Shown here one piece after another: positions 1-9,377 of a stretch of DNA of 33,193 bases. Position numbers and translations under genes: made by a program. Position 1 is the stretch's first letter. Each line of letters starts with the position of its first letter. This DNA comes from Actinomycetota bacterium. Its GTDB lineage: Bacteria > Actinomycetota > UBA4738 > CADDZG01 > WHSQ01. The stretch covers positions 1 through 33,193 of the forward strand of contig JAUJNU010000038.1 of assembly GCA_030448085.1 (NCBI GenBank), read 5' to 3'. Below the pieces are notes generated by a model. It did not search any database, was not told where the DNA came from, and worked only from the letters and a program-made list of their open reading frames with translations.

Positions 1-48
1 GCCGGCATGCACGTCCACGACGTCGACCAGATCTTCTACGTCCTGAGC
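1..48 (+). other. cupin-domain fragment, chimeric contig end
   Basis: The plus strand reads [17 protein letters not shown], which fits cupin motif 1 (HxH, three residues, then an acidic or Gln residue, six residues, Gly). The reading frame then runs straight into antisense sat sequence. The second copy of the locus, near 16,300, has normal sat sequence at the equivalent place (EFSRPEVARILIE on the minus strand). Identity between the two copies begins at about base 48. The fragment is therefore foreign to this locus, most likely from a chimeric read or mis-join. The gene it came from cannot be identified further. Confidence 0.7.
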
Positions 49-1185
49 GGGACGAGAGAACTCAGCCGGCGGCTCAACGCCTTCCTGCAGCATCTGACGA
101 ACCTGGGTGCCGGAGAGGAAGACCCTGTCCTCCTTGCCGTGGGGGCAGGTCTTGTCCGACCCCATCGCCCCACAGGCCTTGCAGAAGAACGAGTGCTCGA
201 ACTTGAGAGGGAAGATGCCGAGCTCGCCGGGCTCGAACTCGTCGAAGAGAAGCTGAGCGTCGTAGGTGCCGTAGTAGTCCCCTACACCGGCGTGATCGCG
301 GCCGACGATGAAGTGGGTCATGCCGTAGTTCTTGCGGAGGAGGGCGTGCCAGATGGCCTCACGGGGGCCGCCGTAACGCATGGCGGCCGGGAAGACCGAG
401 AGGATGACGCGGTCGTGGGGGTAGTAGTTCTCCATCAGGACCTCATAGCACTTCATGCGGGTCTCGGCGGGGATGTCGTCGCCCTTCGTCCCCCCGACCA
501 GCGGATGGATGACGAGGCCATCCACGATCTCGAGCGCCACCTTGGTGAGGTACTCGTGCGCCCGATGGATCGGGTTACGAGTCTGGAAAGCGACGATCGT
601 CTTCCACCCGCGCTCCGCGATCTGCTCACGGAGCTGCAACGGGGTGAGGCGGTAATTCTCGAACTCGTTGCTGAAGACATTCTCGAGGACGGTGACCTCA
701 CCCCCGACGTAGCGCGGCCCCTGTGAGTACAGGTAAGCAACGCCGGGGTGGTTCTCGTCCGTCGTCTTGTAGGTGTGCTCCGCCTCGTGCTTCGCGTCGT
801 ACTCGAAGACCTCCTGCACGTCGATGATGGCCACGGGGCTACCTTCGTGAACGATCGCCGCACGGGTCCCCGAGGAGAGACGACCCGACTCCTCCTCGGT
901 GGCCGACAGGGTGATCGGAAGGCTCCAGGGGAGGCCGTTCGCCAGGCGCATGTCGGTGACGACGGAGTTGTAGTCGGCGCTCGTCATGAACCCACGGTTC
1001 GGGGAGACGGCGCCGATCGCCAGGAGCTCGAGGTCCGAAAGCACCCGGCGGCCCTTGGCCTCGATCTTAGGGAGGTTCGCCGCCTCCGACCGGAGGGCGT
1101 CCATCTCCTCGGGAGCGGCCATCCTCAGCTCCAGCGCCCCACCATGGGGGGCAGACCCCGGTACGTCCTTGAGCGTGCTGGTCAC
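1..1185 (-). CDS. sat: sulfate adenylyltransferase (ATP sulfurylase), block A copy, C-terminus replaced
   Basis: Sat makes adenosine 5'-phosphosulfate from ATP and sulfate, the first step of sulfate assimilation. The frame encodes 395 residues to the window edge. The signature [13 protein letters not shown] lies at about residues 201-213 and the [12 protein letters not shown] motif near residue 296. A Cys-rich segment ([18 protein letters not shown]) follows, as in homo-oligomeric bacterial Sat. I chose the GTG at 1185 because AGAGAGG lies six bases upstream on the minus strand. About the last 16 codons (1-48) are not Sat but antisense cupin sequence, so the true C-terminus is lost; the A'' copy shows EVARILIE there. 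In the other copies a phosphodiesterase gene follows directly. The leader contains an RNA hairpin described separately. Confidence 0.9.
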   Translation of the reverse strand, partial: MTSTLKDVPGSAPHGGALELRMAAPEEMDALRSEAANLPKIEAKGRRVLSDLELLAIGAVSPNRGFMTSADYNSVVTDMRLANGLPWSLPITLSATEEESGRLSSGTRAAIVHEGSPVAIIDVQEVFEYDAKHEAEHTYKTTDENHPGVAYLYSQGPRYVGGEVTVLENVFSNEFENYRLTPLQLREQIAERGWKTIVAFQTRNPIHRAHEYLTKVALEIVDGLVIHPLVGGTKGDDIPAETRMKCYEVLMENYYPHDRVILSVFPAAMRYGGPREAIWHALLRKNYGMTHFIVGRDHAGVGDYYGTYDAQLLFDEFEPGELGIFPLKFEHSFFCKACGAMGSDKTCPHGKEDRVFLSGTQVRQMLQEGVEPPAEFSRPAQDVEDLVDVVDVHAG

Positions 1186-1293
1186 GTTTCGCCTCTCTTT
1201 CTTGCGGGGGCCGCGCGTAGTCGGCGGTCGCCCAGCTATCTCTGACGATGCGATGGCAAGGAGGCGCTCACCAGAGACAGCTCGTTAGAGAGG
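1186..1293 (-). promoter_or_regulatory. structured sat leader with possible SD sequestration
   Basis: In the sat transcript, CCTCTCT (minus strand of 1287-1293) is exactly complementary to the Shine-Dalgarno AGAGAGG (1192-1198). Nested inside, AGCTGTCTCTG (1272-1282) pairs with CAGAGATAGCT (1234-1244) over 11 bp with one G-U. Together they would form a long hairpin that closes on the ribosome binding site. I do not recognise it as a known SAM riboswitch class. The pairing is seen in sequence; a regulatory role is inferred. Confidence 0.45.
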
Positions 1294-1358
1294 AAGCACT
1301 CCGGGCGCACTCTTATGACACTCCGAGGATACCAAAGAAGGCCTCCCCCGTCCCACCC

Positions 1359-2093
1359 CTACTCGCTGTAGGTGAGGACCCTGTTCACGGCGTCGAGAGT
1401 GGCCCTCACGGCGGCATCCGTTGCGGGGCCGTTGCGCAGGAGAGCGCAGCCGAGGAGATCCTGCTCCTCCCCCAACCGCACTAGCACGATGACCGCCTGT
1501 TCGCCTACGACCGACACGAGAGACGCCCCCCGCAGCTCCACCTCGAGATGGGAGACGAGGGCCGAACACGCCTTGAGGGTCGCCTCTGCCACCACCGCGA
1601 GCCCGTACGCGGTCTTCTCACCCTGAGCGGAACCGACGACCTCCCTGGCCCCCTGGAGAGAAACCTCTGCCTCGGCCCGCCCGGAGCTGGAGGTGAGGAT
1701 CACTCGCTGGAGGACGGGCCTCGAGTCGAGGGCGGAGCGGGAGCTGGGGGCACTTTGCTCGTGCTTGTGGCCGCCGCCGTCGAGGGAGATTGGCCCCCTC
1801 GAACGAGCCTCCTGCTCGGCCACCTCTGCGGCCCTCTGCAAGGACTCCCTGTCACCGAAGAACGACTCCGCGTCCAGCTCGAACACGTGGATGTCGCTGA
1901 GGCCGTTCGCCAGGCCGGCTCGGTCTATCTCTGCCTGGATGAGGCCCTCGAGGACCTCGGGCTGAAGGCCGACGCGCGAGAACGCCTGTACCTCGTAAGG
2001 GGGCCCGCCGCCGCTCGACAAGATGACGCAACCAAGGACGCCCGGAAGCTCCTTTATGCGCATTTCGAGATCGATCAGGCTGGCGTCGGTCAC
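1359..2093 (-). CDS. hypothetical protein, 244 aa
   Basis: I do not recognise a named family. The GTG at 2093 is chosen as start because GGGGGAGGATCC precedes it directly; an ATG 18 codons upstream has no comparable site. Residues 1-60 (TDASLIDLEMRIKELPGVLG onward) look like a compact alpha/beta domain. A charged, Ser/Gly-rich linker follows around residues 95-125. The C-terminal 110 residues alternate beta strands and helices and end with AAVRATLDAVNRVLTYSE. That C-terminal pattern recalls a ligand-binding or dimerisation domain I have seen in unnamed actinobacterial proteins, but I cannot assign a function. There is no signal peptide or membrane segment. The gene is convergent with nothing and lies between sat and the divergent M23 gene. 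It has its own long leader holding a terminator-like hairpin. Confidence 0.8.
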   Translation of the reverse strand: MTDASLIDLEMRIKELPGVLGCVILSSGGGPPYEVQAFSRVGLQPEVLEGLIQAEIDRAGLANGLSDIHVFELDAESFFGDRESLQRAAEVAEQEARSRGPISLDGGGHKHEQSAPSSRSALDSRPVLQRVILTSSSGRAEAEVSLQGAREVVGSAQGEKTAYGLAVVAEATLKACSALVSHLEVELRGASLVSVVGEQAVIVLVRLGEEQDLLGCALLRNGPATDAAVRATLDAVNRVLTYSE

Positions 2094-2136
2094 GGATCCT
2101 CCCCCGTAGGAAACAGTGCCAGGAAGGTTACGCCAT

Positions 2137-2196
2137 AAAAAATGCACCCGCCGAGCCTTCTTCCCGGCTAGGCCGGTTTACGACTCAACGGGTGCA
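2137..2196 (-). terminator. terminator-like hairpin RNA in the leader of the hypothetical gene
   Basis: Read on the minus strand, TGCACCCGTTGAG (2196 downward) pairs with CTCGGCGGGTGCA (ending at 2143) over 13 bp including two G-U pairs. TTTTTT follows (2142-2137). Above the stem is an asymmetric internal loop (TCGTAAA opposite GAAGAAGG) and then a CCGGC-CTA-GCCGG hairpin. The U-tract orientation would stop minus-strand transcription about 45 bases before the GTG of the hypothetical gene. Attenuation or a short RNA product are both possible. It is not a known riboswitch to me. Confidence 0.6.
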
Positions 2197-2463
2197 AGAG
2201 GAAAGTACGCCTTCACGCCCCGCCGCACAAGAGGCGCCACCCTGGTTTCTTCGCGCTCTCGAGCGGTTTCTTCGCGAGTTTGAGGAAGGAAGGGAGCAAG
2301 CTGCCGGCGAATCATTCAACAGAAGGCACCTTGCCACTCCTCTTGAAGTTGTGGCAGGATGCCCGGCGGCATCCCCCGGCCAACCACGGCACGGGTGCGG
2401 GTGAAAGCAAAGGGTCTTCGCGGGCTCGTAGAGCAGACCGATCGACGAACGTTAAGGAGAGCG
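2197..2463 (+). promoter_or_regulatory. long untranslated leader of the M23 gene
   Basis: No convincing gene lies between the hairpin and the M23 start. The stretch contains a perfect 7-bp hairpin GGATGCC-CGGC-GGCATCC (2357-2374) and several G-rich and A-rich segments typical of folded leaders. Actinobacterial cell-wall hydrolase genes often carry a c-di-AMP (ydaO) riboswitch here. I see only vague resemblance (GGGAGCAAGC then GGCGAATC) and not the conserved ACAGCTAAC segment, so I do not call it. AAGGAG at the end of the leader is the M23 ribosome binding site. Confidence 0.3.
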
Positions 2464-3576
2464 ATGCTTGAGCGTCAGGCACGAGCAGCGATCGCGGCCA
2501 CGATAGCCACGGTTCTGCTCATCCCTGCGGTCGGCTCGCTGGCCGGGCCGAAGAAGAAGCTCCACAAGGTCGAGAAGGAACAAGAAGAGCTCCAGGACCG
2601 GATCGAGGCGGACAGCGCTCGTGAGAACAGCCTGCAGGACCGGGTCAACTCTCTTAGCAGCTCGATGACCCAGCTTCAGATCCAGTTGAACAAGCTTGCG
2701 GCCGAAAAGGCGGAAGTCGCGGAGCAGGTGCGAAGCGCCCAGCTTCGGATCGATCAGACACAGAAGCAGATCAACAAGGTGGAGGACCTGGCCACGCAGC
2801 AGGCTGTCGACCTATACAAGGAAGGCGGCACCGACACCATCGATGCGCTTCTGGACTCCGAGTCGCTAGCGGAGCTCGACGAGAAGGCCGAGATGCTCGG
2901 GGTGGCGGCACAAGAGAACACGGACGCCCTCATCAGATACAGCAGGCTGCGCGTGACCATCCAGGAGCAGAACCAGGAGCTGTTCACGCTGCAAGCCGAT
3001 CTGCAGGCCAAGTCGGATGCCAGGACCGCAGTGCTGTCCCGGCTTCAGACACAAAGGTCGGAGCTCGAGAGCTCCCTCGAGAAGCTGCGAAAGCGGCTCG
3101 GGATCGCCGAGGCTCGGGAGTGGAAGCTCGGGTCCGCCGCCGCGAGGCTCCGAGGGGACGTGGTCGAGGCACAGGCGAGGAACGCGGTCGCGGCCCTGGG
3201 AACATCGAGCGCAGGTTTCATCTGGCCGCTGAACGGCTCGGTCACCTCACCCTACGGGCCCCGCTGGGGCCGGATGCACAGCGGGATCGACATCAACGGT
3301 GTCACCGGGCAGCCGATCGTCGCCGCCAAAGAGGGCACGGTGATCCTCGCCAGCTACTACTCCGGATACGGGAACGCAGTGATCGTCGACCACGGCGGCG
3401 GCTACGCCACCCTCTACGCCCACATGTCGGAGTTCAGCACGACGAACGGGGCCTCGGTGAGCCAGGGCGATCTTATCGGCTACGTGGGCTGCACGGGGAA
3501 CTGCTACGGGGACCACCTGCACTTCGAGGTGCAGATCAACGGCAACGCCGTCGACCCCATGCTCTACCTCCCCTAA
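2464..3576 (+). CDS. M23 family metallopeptidase with coiled coil (EnvC/NlpD-like cell-wall hydrolase), block A copy
   Basis: This 370-residue exported protein probably cuts peptidoglycan cross-bridges or activates other hydrolases. The N-terminus is a signal/anchor (basic start, then AAIAATIATVLLIPAVGSLA, about residues 8-27). Residues 30-260 are a long heptad-rich coiled coil, as in EnvC. The LytM/M23 domain starts at about 265. It has the zinc motif HSGID (H272, D276), YAHM (H320) and HLHFEV (H351, H353), so the catalytic set is complete. The ATG at 2464 has AAGGAG four bases upstream. The stop overlaps the stop of the convergent DUF559 gene by two bases. Substrate specificity cannot be read from the sequence. 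Confidence 0.93.
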   Translation: MLERQARAAIAATIATVLLIPAVGSLAGPKKKLHKVEKEQEELQDRIEADSARENSLQDRVNSLSSSMTQLQIQLNKLAAEKAEVAEQVRSAQLRIDQTQKQINKVEDLATQQAVDLYKEGGTDTIDALLDSESLAELDEKAEMLGVAAQENTDALIRYSRLRVTIQEQNQELFTLQADLQAKSDARTAVLSRLQTQRSELESSLEKLRKRLGIAEAREWKLGSAAARLRGDVVEAQARNAVAALGTSSAGFIWPLNGSVTSPYGPRWGRMHSGIDINGVTGQPIVAAKEGTVILASYYSGYGNAVIVDHGGGYATLYAHMSEFSTTNGASVSQGDLIGYVGCTGNCYGDHLHFEVQINGNAVDPMLYLP

Positions 3577-4586
3577 CCTCCCTCTTCAATTCCACGCGCC
3601 GGCTGGGTTCTCACCTTCTTTTCTGAAGTACGCACCGTGTAGGTAGGCCATTCAGAAAAGAACGGAACTCGGCCTGTCCGAAGCGCCTGCAGCACGTCTC
3701 GAATGATCGTCTCCGGCTCGAAATGAACGTCATCCCAGGTGTAATGCAGGATCGTCCAGCCCATCAACTTCAGCTCGTTGTCACGAGCGATGTCCTGCTT
3801 CCACCGGTCCAGGTCGCCGTGCCACTTGTAGCTGTGGGCTTCGACCCCGACGAGGCTGGGTGGCCACGCGAAGTCAAGTCGCCTGCTCCGCCTAGGGGTC
3901 CTGACCTTGTACTGGACCTCCGGCCGAGGGAGCCGCGGGTCCCGAAACAGAGCCAAAGCGTCGGTCTCCAGCCGGCTCTCCATCTGACCGTCTGTGTCGT
4001 CTCGCAGCGACAGGAGTTGCCGGGCGATGTATGTGCCACGGCGACCTCTCACCTCACGATTCTCGAGCTCGGCCCGCAGACGCCCGAGCGTCGTTCATCT
4101 TCCGCCTCAGCGCTCCGTCCATCGAGCGGCCCGTCCTGGTAGCGCTGAGAACGGACGCCAGGTCAAGCAGGGTCCTGTCTATGTGAGTGACGACGAAGCC
4201 CCCCAGGTGCCGGGTTCGAGGCCGGTCGGATAGAGAAAGTCGGCGAACTTTCACCCCCGCTCGCACCTTGCCTCGGGGTAAGTACAGCTCGATCACCCGC
4301 TCCCGCACTTCCTCCAGACCGTGAAGCGCTGCGGCCGAACGATGACTGACGATCGCCTGCCGACCCGCCCACAAGACCGCCGCCATCAGATTCGAATGCC
4401 ATGTGAGGTTGCTTCCGTTCAGCGCGTAGGTGCCGGGGTGGACGATCCTCCACTGTCCGATGAGGTCCTATCGCCTATCGAGCGGGAGCTGTGGCCCGTC
4501 TGCAGCGCCTGCCTTCGACTGAAGACCCCGTACTGGTGACGGGCTAGGACTTCGCAAGCTCGATCCTCGGCGCGATAGCTCCTCAT
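3573..4586 (-). pseudogene. DUF559 / AbiEi-antitoxin-like protein, frameshifted (block A copy)
   Basis: Pieced together, this is a protein of about 337 residues. It has an N-terminal winged-helix region typical of type IV AbiEi-like antitoxins (RHQYGVFSRRQAL, then WRIVHPGTYAL and SHRSAAALHGL). The C-terminal half is a Vsr-fold DUF559 nuclease-like domain (LETDALALF, RRLDFAWPP, GVEAHSYKWHGDLDRWKQD, GWTILHYTWDDV). The ATG at 4586 has GGAGG nine bases upstream. Two indels interrupt it: one near 4,460 (expected SSGQWRIVHPG) and one near 4,085 (expected ARASAELENREVRGRR). They compensate, so the first and last parts share a frame. Given the quality of the contig, sequencing error is more likely than decay. 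No partner toxin gene is adjacent. The C-terminus contains one copy of a hairpin repeat whose other copy precedes the gene. Confidence 0.75.
3616..3662. repeat. 12-bp perfect inverted repeat at the DUF559 3' end
   Basis: TTCTTTTCTGAA (3616-3627) and TTCAGAAAAGAA (3651-3662) are perfect inverted repeats around a 23-base loop. The right arm continues as TCAGAAAAGAACGG (3652-3665), which recurs exactly at 4673-4686. The repeat is translated as PFFSEW...SEKK inside the DUF559 C-terminus. It may also act as a bidirectional terminator between the convergent M23 and DUF559 genes, though no clear U-tract follows. Confidence 0.7.
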
Positions 4587-4637
4587 CGCGAGCAGCCTCC
4601 GTGAGCGCGAGCCGCGTTGCTGTCGCCCTCACCACCA

Positions 4638-4686
4638 TCTTTTCTAACCCGCGTACCCACACGGTGCTCATCTCAGAAAAGAACGG
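4638..4686. repeat. second copy of the hairpin repeat, upstream of DUF559
   Basis: TCTTTTCTAA (4638-4647) pairs imperfectly with TCAGAAAAGA (4673-4682), and the right arm extends to the exact 14-base repeat TCAGAAAAGAACGG. On the minus strand it could be read as PFFSEMSTVWVRGLEKM. This resembles the C-terminus of the DUF559 protein (PFFSEWPTYTVRTSEKK), so the two repeats are related over about 60 bases and bracket the gene. Confidence 0.65.
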
Positions 4687-4738
4687 GGGAGGCCCGGGCG
4701 CGCTGAGGGAGCACGGCGAGGGACGCTGGGCGTGGGAA

Positions 4739-4767
4739 GGGCCCGGCCTTTCGGCCGGGCCCCTTTT
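4739..4767. terminator. groEL-proximal terminator hairpin
   Basis: GGGCCCGGCC-TTTC-GGCCGGGCCC is a perfect 10-bp stem with a 4-base loop, followed on the plus strand by CTTTT. It lies downstream of groEL (minus strand), just before the DUF559 leader. The T-run is on the plus side, so it may work in both directions or mainly as a strong GC hairpin. The remaining bases up to 4,866 are GGTGGTGC-rich and hold no gene that I can support. Confidence 0.65.
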
Positions 4768-4866
4768 GGTGCTGGTCTTTCGGGTGGTGCGGTGATGCGG
4801 TCTTTCAGGTGGTGCGCTACTGGTGCTGTTGGTCGGTGCTGCGGTGGTGCCTCCGGTGGAGGCTCG

Positions 4867-4962
4867 TTACATCATGCCGCCCATGCCGCCCATTCCACCC
4901 ATGCCGCCCATGCCGTGGTCGTGGCCGGCTGCTGCCATCTCGCTGTCCTCGTCCTTCGGCTT
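4867..4962 (-). other. groEL: groEL 3' end beyond an in-frame amber codon
   Basis: Reading through the TAG at 4963-4965 gives KPKDEDSEMAAAGHDHG followed by four GGM-type repeats and a final MM, ending in TAA at 4867-4869. This is the normal Gly-Met C-terminal tail of GroEL. The other copy of the tail (near 21,150) has AAG-CCG-AAG preceded by a sense codon. The TAG is thus one substitution away from GAG, and either a base error or a real truncation. Confidence 0.85.
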
Positions 4963-6525
<1,563 letters not shown>

Positions 6526-6582
6526 CTATCGTTCCTTTCGAAAGCCTTGCGAAGATGAACCCGGGGCTTGCTCGCGGGTTCG

Positions 6583-6882
6583 TTAGCCGATGATGGCGAG
6601 GACGTCACGCGAGGAAAGGATGAGAAGCTCCTCGCCGTCCACCTTGATGTCCGTGCCGCCGTACTTCGAGTACATGACGCGGTCACCCTCGCTCACGTCG
6701 ACGGGGATGAGGTCTCCCGTGTCGGAACGCTTGCCGGGGCCAACTGCAAGGACGGTGCCCTCTTGCGGCTTCTCCTTGGCGGTGTCGGGGATGACGATCC
6801 CGGAGATCGTGGTCTCTTCGCCCTCTTCTGGCTTGACGAGGATGCGATCCTCAAGGGGACGGATACTGGTCTTGGTGGCCAT
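6583..6882 (-). CDS. groS: co-chaperonin GroES
   Basis: GroES forms the seven-subunit lid of the GroEL chamber. The 99-residue length is normal for the family. It starts [13 protein letters not shown] and contains the mobile-loop region [19 protein letters not shown] (residues about 22-40). The core VGPGKR and [19 protein letters not shown] follow, ending in LAIIG. The ATG at 6882 is preceded by AGGAGG. It is the first gene of the groES-groEL operon, directly under a sigma70-type promoter and a CIRCE operator. Confidence 0.97.
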   Translation of the reverse strand: MATKTSIRPLEDRILVKPEEGEETTISGIVIPDTAKEKPQEGTVLAVGPGKRSDTGDLIPVDVSEGDRVMYSKYGGTDIKVDGEELLILSSRDVLAIIG

Positions 6883-6912
6883 TTAGGCACTACCTCCTGT
6901 GATCGAACTGCG

Positions 6913-6939
6913 TTAGCACTCTAGCCTTACGAGTGCTAA
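6913..6939 (-). promoter_or_regulatory. CIRCE operator (HrcA site) of groESL
   Basis: TTAGCACTC and GAGTGCTAA flank a 9-base spacer, a perfect match to the CIRCE consensus. HrcA binding here would repress groESL until heat or folding stress. It sits 30 bases upstream of the groES start codon. Confidence 0.97.
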
Positions 6940-6967
6940 AGATAGCGCCCTCTGCCCGTTAGGGCAA
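6939..6967 (-). promoter_or_regulatory. groESL promoter, sigma70-type
   Basis: On the minus strand TTGCCC (-35, 6967-6962) and TATCTT (-10, 6944-6939) are separated by exactly 17 bases. The last base of the -10 is the first base of CIRCE, so HrcA would cover the initiation region. No gene lies between this promoter and the tsaD stop at 7061. Confidence 0.75.
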
Positions 6968-7060
6968 ATGAGCGCATGCCACCCGCCCGCCCCGAACCGC
7001 TTTTTGCGCGCTCGCTTTGTATCCAGATAGAGCGAAAATCGCACACAAAAGCCCGCTCGG

Positions 7061-7624
7061 TCAGGGGTCGAGGGGAAGATTCGGGTCTGGGGAGGCCTCG
7101 AGGCCCAGGTACTGACCCCTCTTCAGCATGACGGTCCCACACGCCGCCACCATCGCTGCGTTGTCGGTGCAGAGCTCCGTCGGCGGCACGAACAGCTTCG
7201 CGCCGACCGCCTCACAGGCTGCCCCGAGTCCGCCTCTCAGACCCGAGTTAGCAGCTACTCCCCCACAAAGGAAAACCCTCTCCGCCCCGGTGTGCTCCAC
7301 CGCGGCCATCGTCTTTGCCACCTGAATCTCGACAACGGCCTTTTGGAAAGAAGCCGCGATGTCTTCGATCGAGATGTCTTCAGAACGGGCCTCGGCCTTG
7401 CGGATGTGATTGATTACCGCAGTCTTCAAACCCGAGTAAGACACGTCGAAGCCGGGTTCCTTGATCATCGAGCGGGGGAACGCGACCGCATCGGGGTCGC
7501 CGAGAAGAGACAACCTGTCGATCTCGGGCCCGCCGGGATACTCCAAGCCGAGGAAACGAGCAACCTTGTCGAAGGCCTCTCCGGCGGCGTCATCGAGAGT
7601 GCCACCGAGAATCTCGTAATCGCC
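7061..7624 (-). CDS. tsaD: tRNA t6A37 threonylcarbamoyltransferase TsaD, C-terminal part only (block A genome)
   Basis: TsaD transfers the threonylcarbamoyl group to A37 of ANN-decoding tRNAs. Only the C-terminal half is present: GDYEILGGTLDDAAGEAFDK, YPGGPEIDRLS, FDVSYSGLKTAV, CGGVAANSGL and CTDNAAM are all visible. Sequence upstream of GDY (about 7,625-7,640) is not TsaD but passes into an inverted groES copy, so the N-terminal half with the metal-binding HxEGH is missing. Against the complete-looking TsaD in block B, roughly 38 of 142 aligned residues differ by eye. The two therefore come from different genomes rather than being copies of one. The gene precedes groES, as is common in Actinomycetota. 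Confidence 0.92.
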   Translation of the reverse strand, partial: GDYEILGGTLDDAAGEAFDKVARFLGLEYPGGPEIDRLSLLGDPDAVAFPRSMIKEPGFDVSYSGLKTAVINHIRKAEARSEDISIEDIAASFQKAVVEIQVAKTMAAVEHTGAERVFLCGGVAANSGLRGGLGAACEAVGAKLFVPPTELCTDNAAMVAACGTVMLKRGQYLGLEASPDPNLPLDP

Positions 7625-7639
7625 ATTAACGCTGACGTC

Positions 7640-7855
7640 TGCCGGGATCTGAATCCCGTCTCATCCCGAGCTGAGAGCGTAAATTCCGCCGGTTGATTCC
7701 GGGGGCCGTCTCGATGGTGATACTCGCCAGGCAAGAGTGCCATCCATTTGGGAGGTAGTCTGCATGGTGCACTAGCACTTCGATCTGCCCGGAAGATTGC
7801 TGTCTGTTCCATTACTCTCCTTCGCGATGTCCTCGCCATCATCGGCTAATCGAAT
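7640..7855 (+). pseudogene. groS: degraded inverted groES copy (C-terminal part)
   Basis: The end is clear: CGC GAT GTC CTC GCC ATC ATC GGC TAA (RDVLAIIG and stop) at 7829-7855, identical in protein to the intact groES end. Earlier parts match only loosely and carry many indels. The copy starts about one third into groES, right at the junction with the A tsaD fragment. Confidence 0.7.
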
Positions 7856-7905
7856 CATGAAAGGTAAGCCCTGCCTATCTTCGCAAGGTTTCGAGCAAAT
7901 GATAG

Positions 7906-9377
7906 ATGTCAAAGATCATCGACGCTTTGCGCTTGAGCAGGGTGTCACAGGCCTGCCACGTTGCGCGTGCGACAGCCTGACTCAAAAGGTCGCGCAACGT
8001 CGTCCCGACAAGAGTGGGGAGTGCCTCCACATTAATCGATTTGCAATATGATCGCCAAGGAGATCGAGTTTCAGATGACCTGCGGGGAGAACATGGGCGT
8101 TCGTTCGTCAAGGAAGTCGCGACTAAGACCACGATACCGCCGGTACGGGATTACGGCCGCTCGCTCCCGCCCGGCGATGGCGAAGGCCGGACTGCAGAAG
8201 GCCGCCCGGCGCGAAGGTCCCCATGGCCTCAAGCGAGGCATAAGTGCGACAGCGGCCGTGGCCTGACCGTCCAGGGCGCGGATGTCGAGGCCGCCAGAGA
8301 TCTCGTACGCTCGCTCGATCTCCGCGAATACGATTCCGAGATCGGTGAGATGGTCGCGATTACGTGAGGCGCGGGAGCGACGGCGTCATCACTGCCGAGG
8401 AGTCCAATATCTTCGGCCTCGAGTCCGAGCTCGTCGAGGGTATGCAGTCTGACAGCGGCTACATCCTCTCCGCATTCCCGTCATCGACCGACTGCATGGA
8501 AGTCTTCCTGCAGTCGAAGATCTCCTTCCGGCGTGACTCTTCCGTCCTCGAGAAGGTCATACAGGCCGGTAAGCCGCCTGCCACACCTGAGGATGTCGAG
8601 GGCGAGTTTCCAGCCATAGCTCGTCGTCAATAAGATCCGAGGAACGTTCCACTCCAAGGTCGCCGTTCAAGGCGCCTGGCTCTCGACTCGCCGCAAGGCG
8701 ATGCTCGAGGACATGGCCGGGTCGTCATCTCCGAGGCTCGAGCCATCGTCGGCCGCCTGGTATTCGCTCCGCAGACGTCATCAAGGGATTACCACGATGA
8801 TCGTCGAGGGGGCCGGGACGGCAGCGATCAGCGGCCGTGTCGACAGATCCGGGCCGAGGATCGAGCGGATCACCGGGACCGCGAGCTTCCAGGAGTCGTC
8901 CTGCGAGTTCGGGCTGGCGGCGCGGCCGCGCTGAACTGGCGCCGCTATCGAGGTCGAGCCGAAGGAGAACAGCTACCGCAGGACTCCGTCCCGGCAACGC
9001 GCGGCTGTCGAGGAGGGCATCGTCCCGGCGGTACCACGCCTGCGCGCGTCGCGAGGCGACGATCTCGATCTGCTGGGACATCGCCGGCAAGGTCGTCCTC
9101 GAGGTCTCCGGCTCCGCGGATCGTCAGAACGCCGGCCTCGAGGGCGCGGCGCGGTCGACAGGGTCTGCACGCAGGCGAAGCCCGGCCACGGGCTCAACGC
9201 AGCACCGTCAGGCCGTCGATCTTCTCGCCGAGGGAATCATCGACGGCCCGAGGTCACTGGTCGGCGCCTGAGAACGCCGCTCGACCACGGAGCATCGTCG
9301 ACAAAAGGATTTTATGACGAGTTGGCGGCCAGACCACGGCATGCGGCATGGGTGGAATGGCATGGGCAGTATGATAA
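7906..9377 (+). pseudogene. groEL: degraded inverted groEL copy
   Basis: It begins ATGTCAAAGATCATC as in intact groEL. In shifting frames it keeps pieces such as [22 protein letters not shown] (from about 8,376), the KVIQAGKP segment near 8,555 and MLEDMA near 8,701, and ends in a damaged Gly-Met tail near 9,340-9,377. It has at least a dozen frameshifts and stops. It is not expected to encode a protein. Confidence 0.8.

Noticed and set aside
2190..2340. RNase P RNA-like segment (GAGGAAAGT near 2,198)
   Set aside because: Only one short conserved-looking string matches; the region is too short, and other conserved RNase P segments are absent.
2192..2404. Small protein of about 70 aa upstream of M23
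   Set aside because: It overlaps the structured leader, lacks a ribosome binding site and has no recognisable family.
3573..4586. A complete type IV toxin-antitoxin system
   Set aside because: The DUF559/AbiEi-like protein has an antitoxin-like N-terminal domain, but no AbiEii-type nucleotidyltransferase toxin gene is adjacent.
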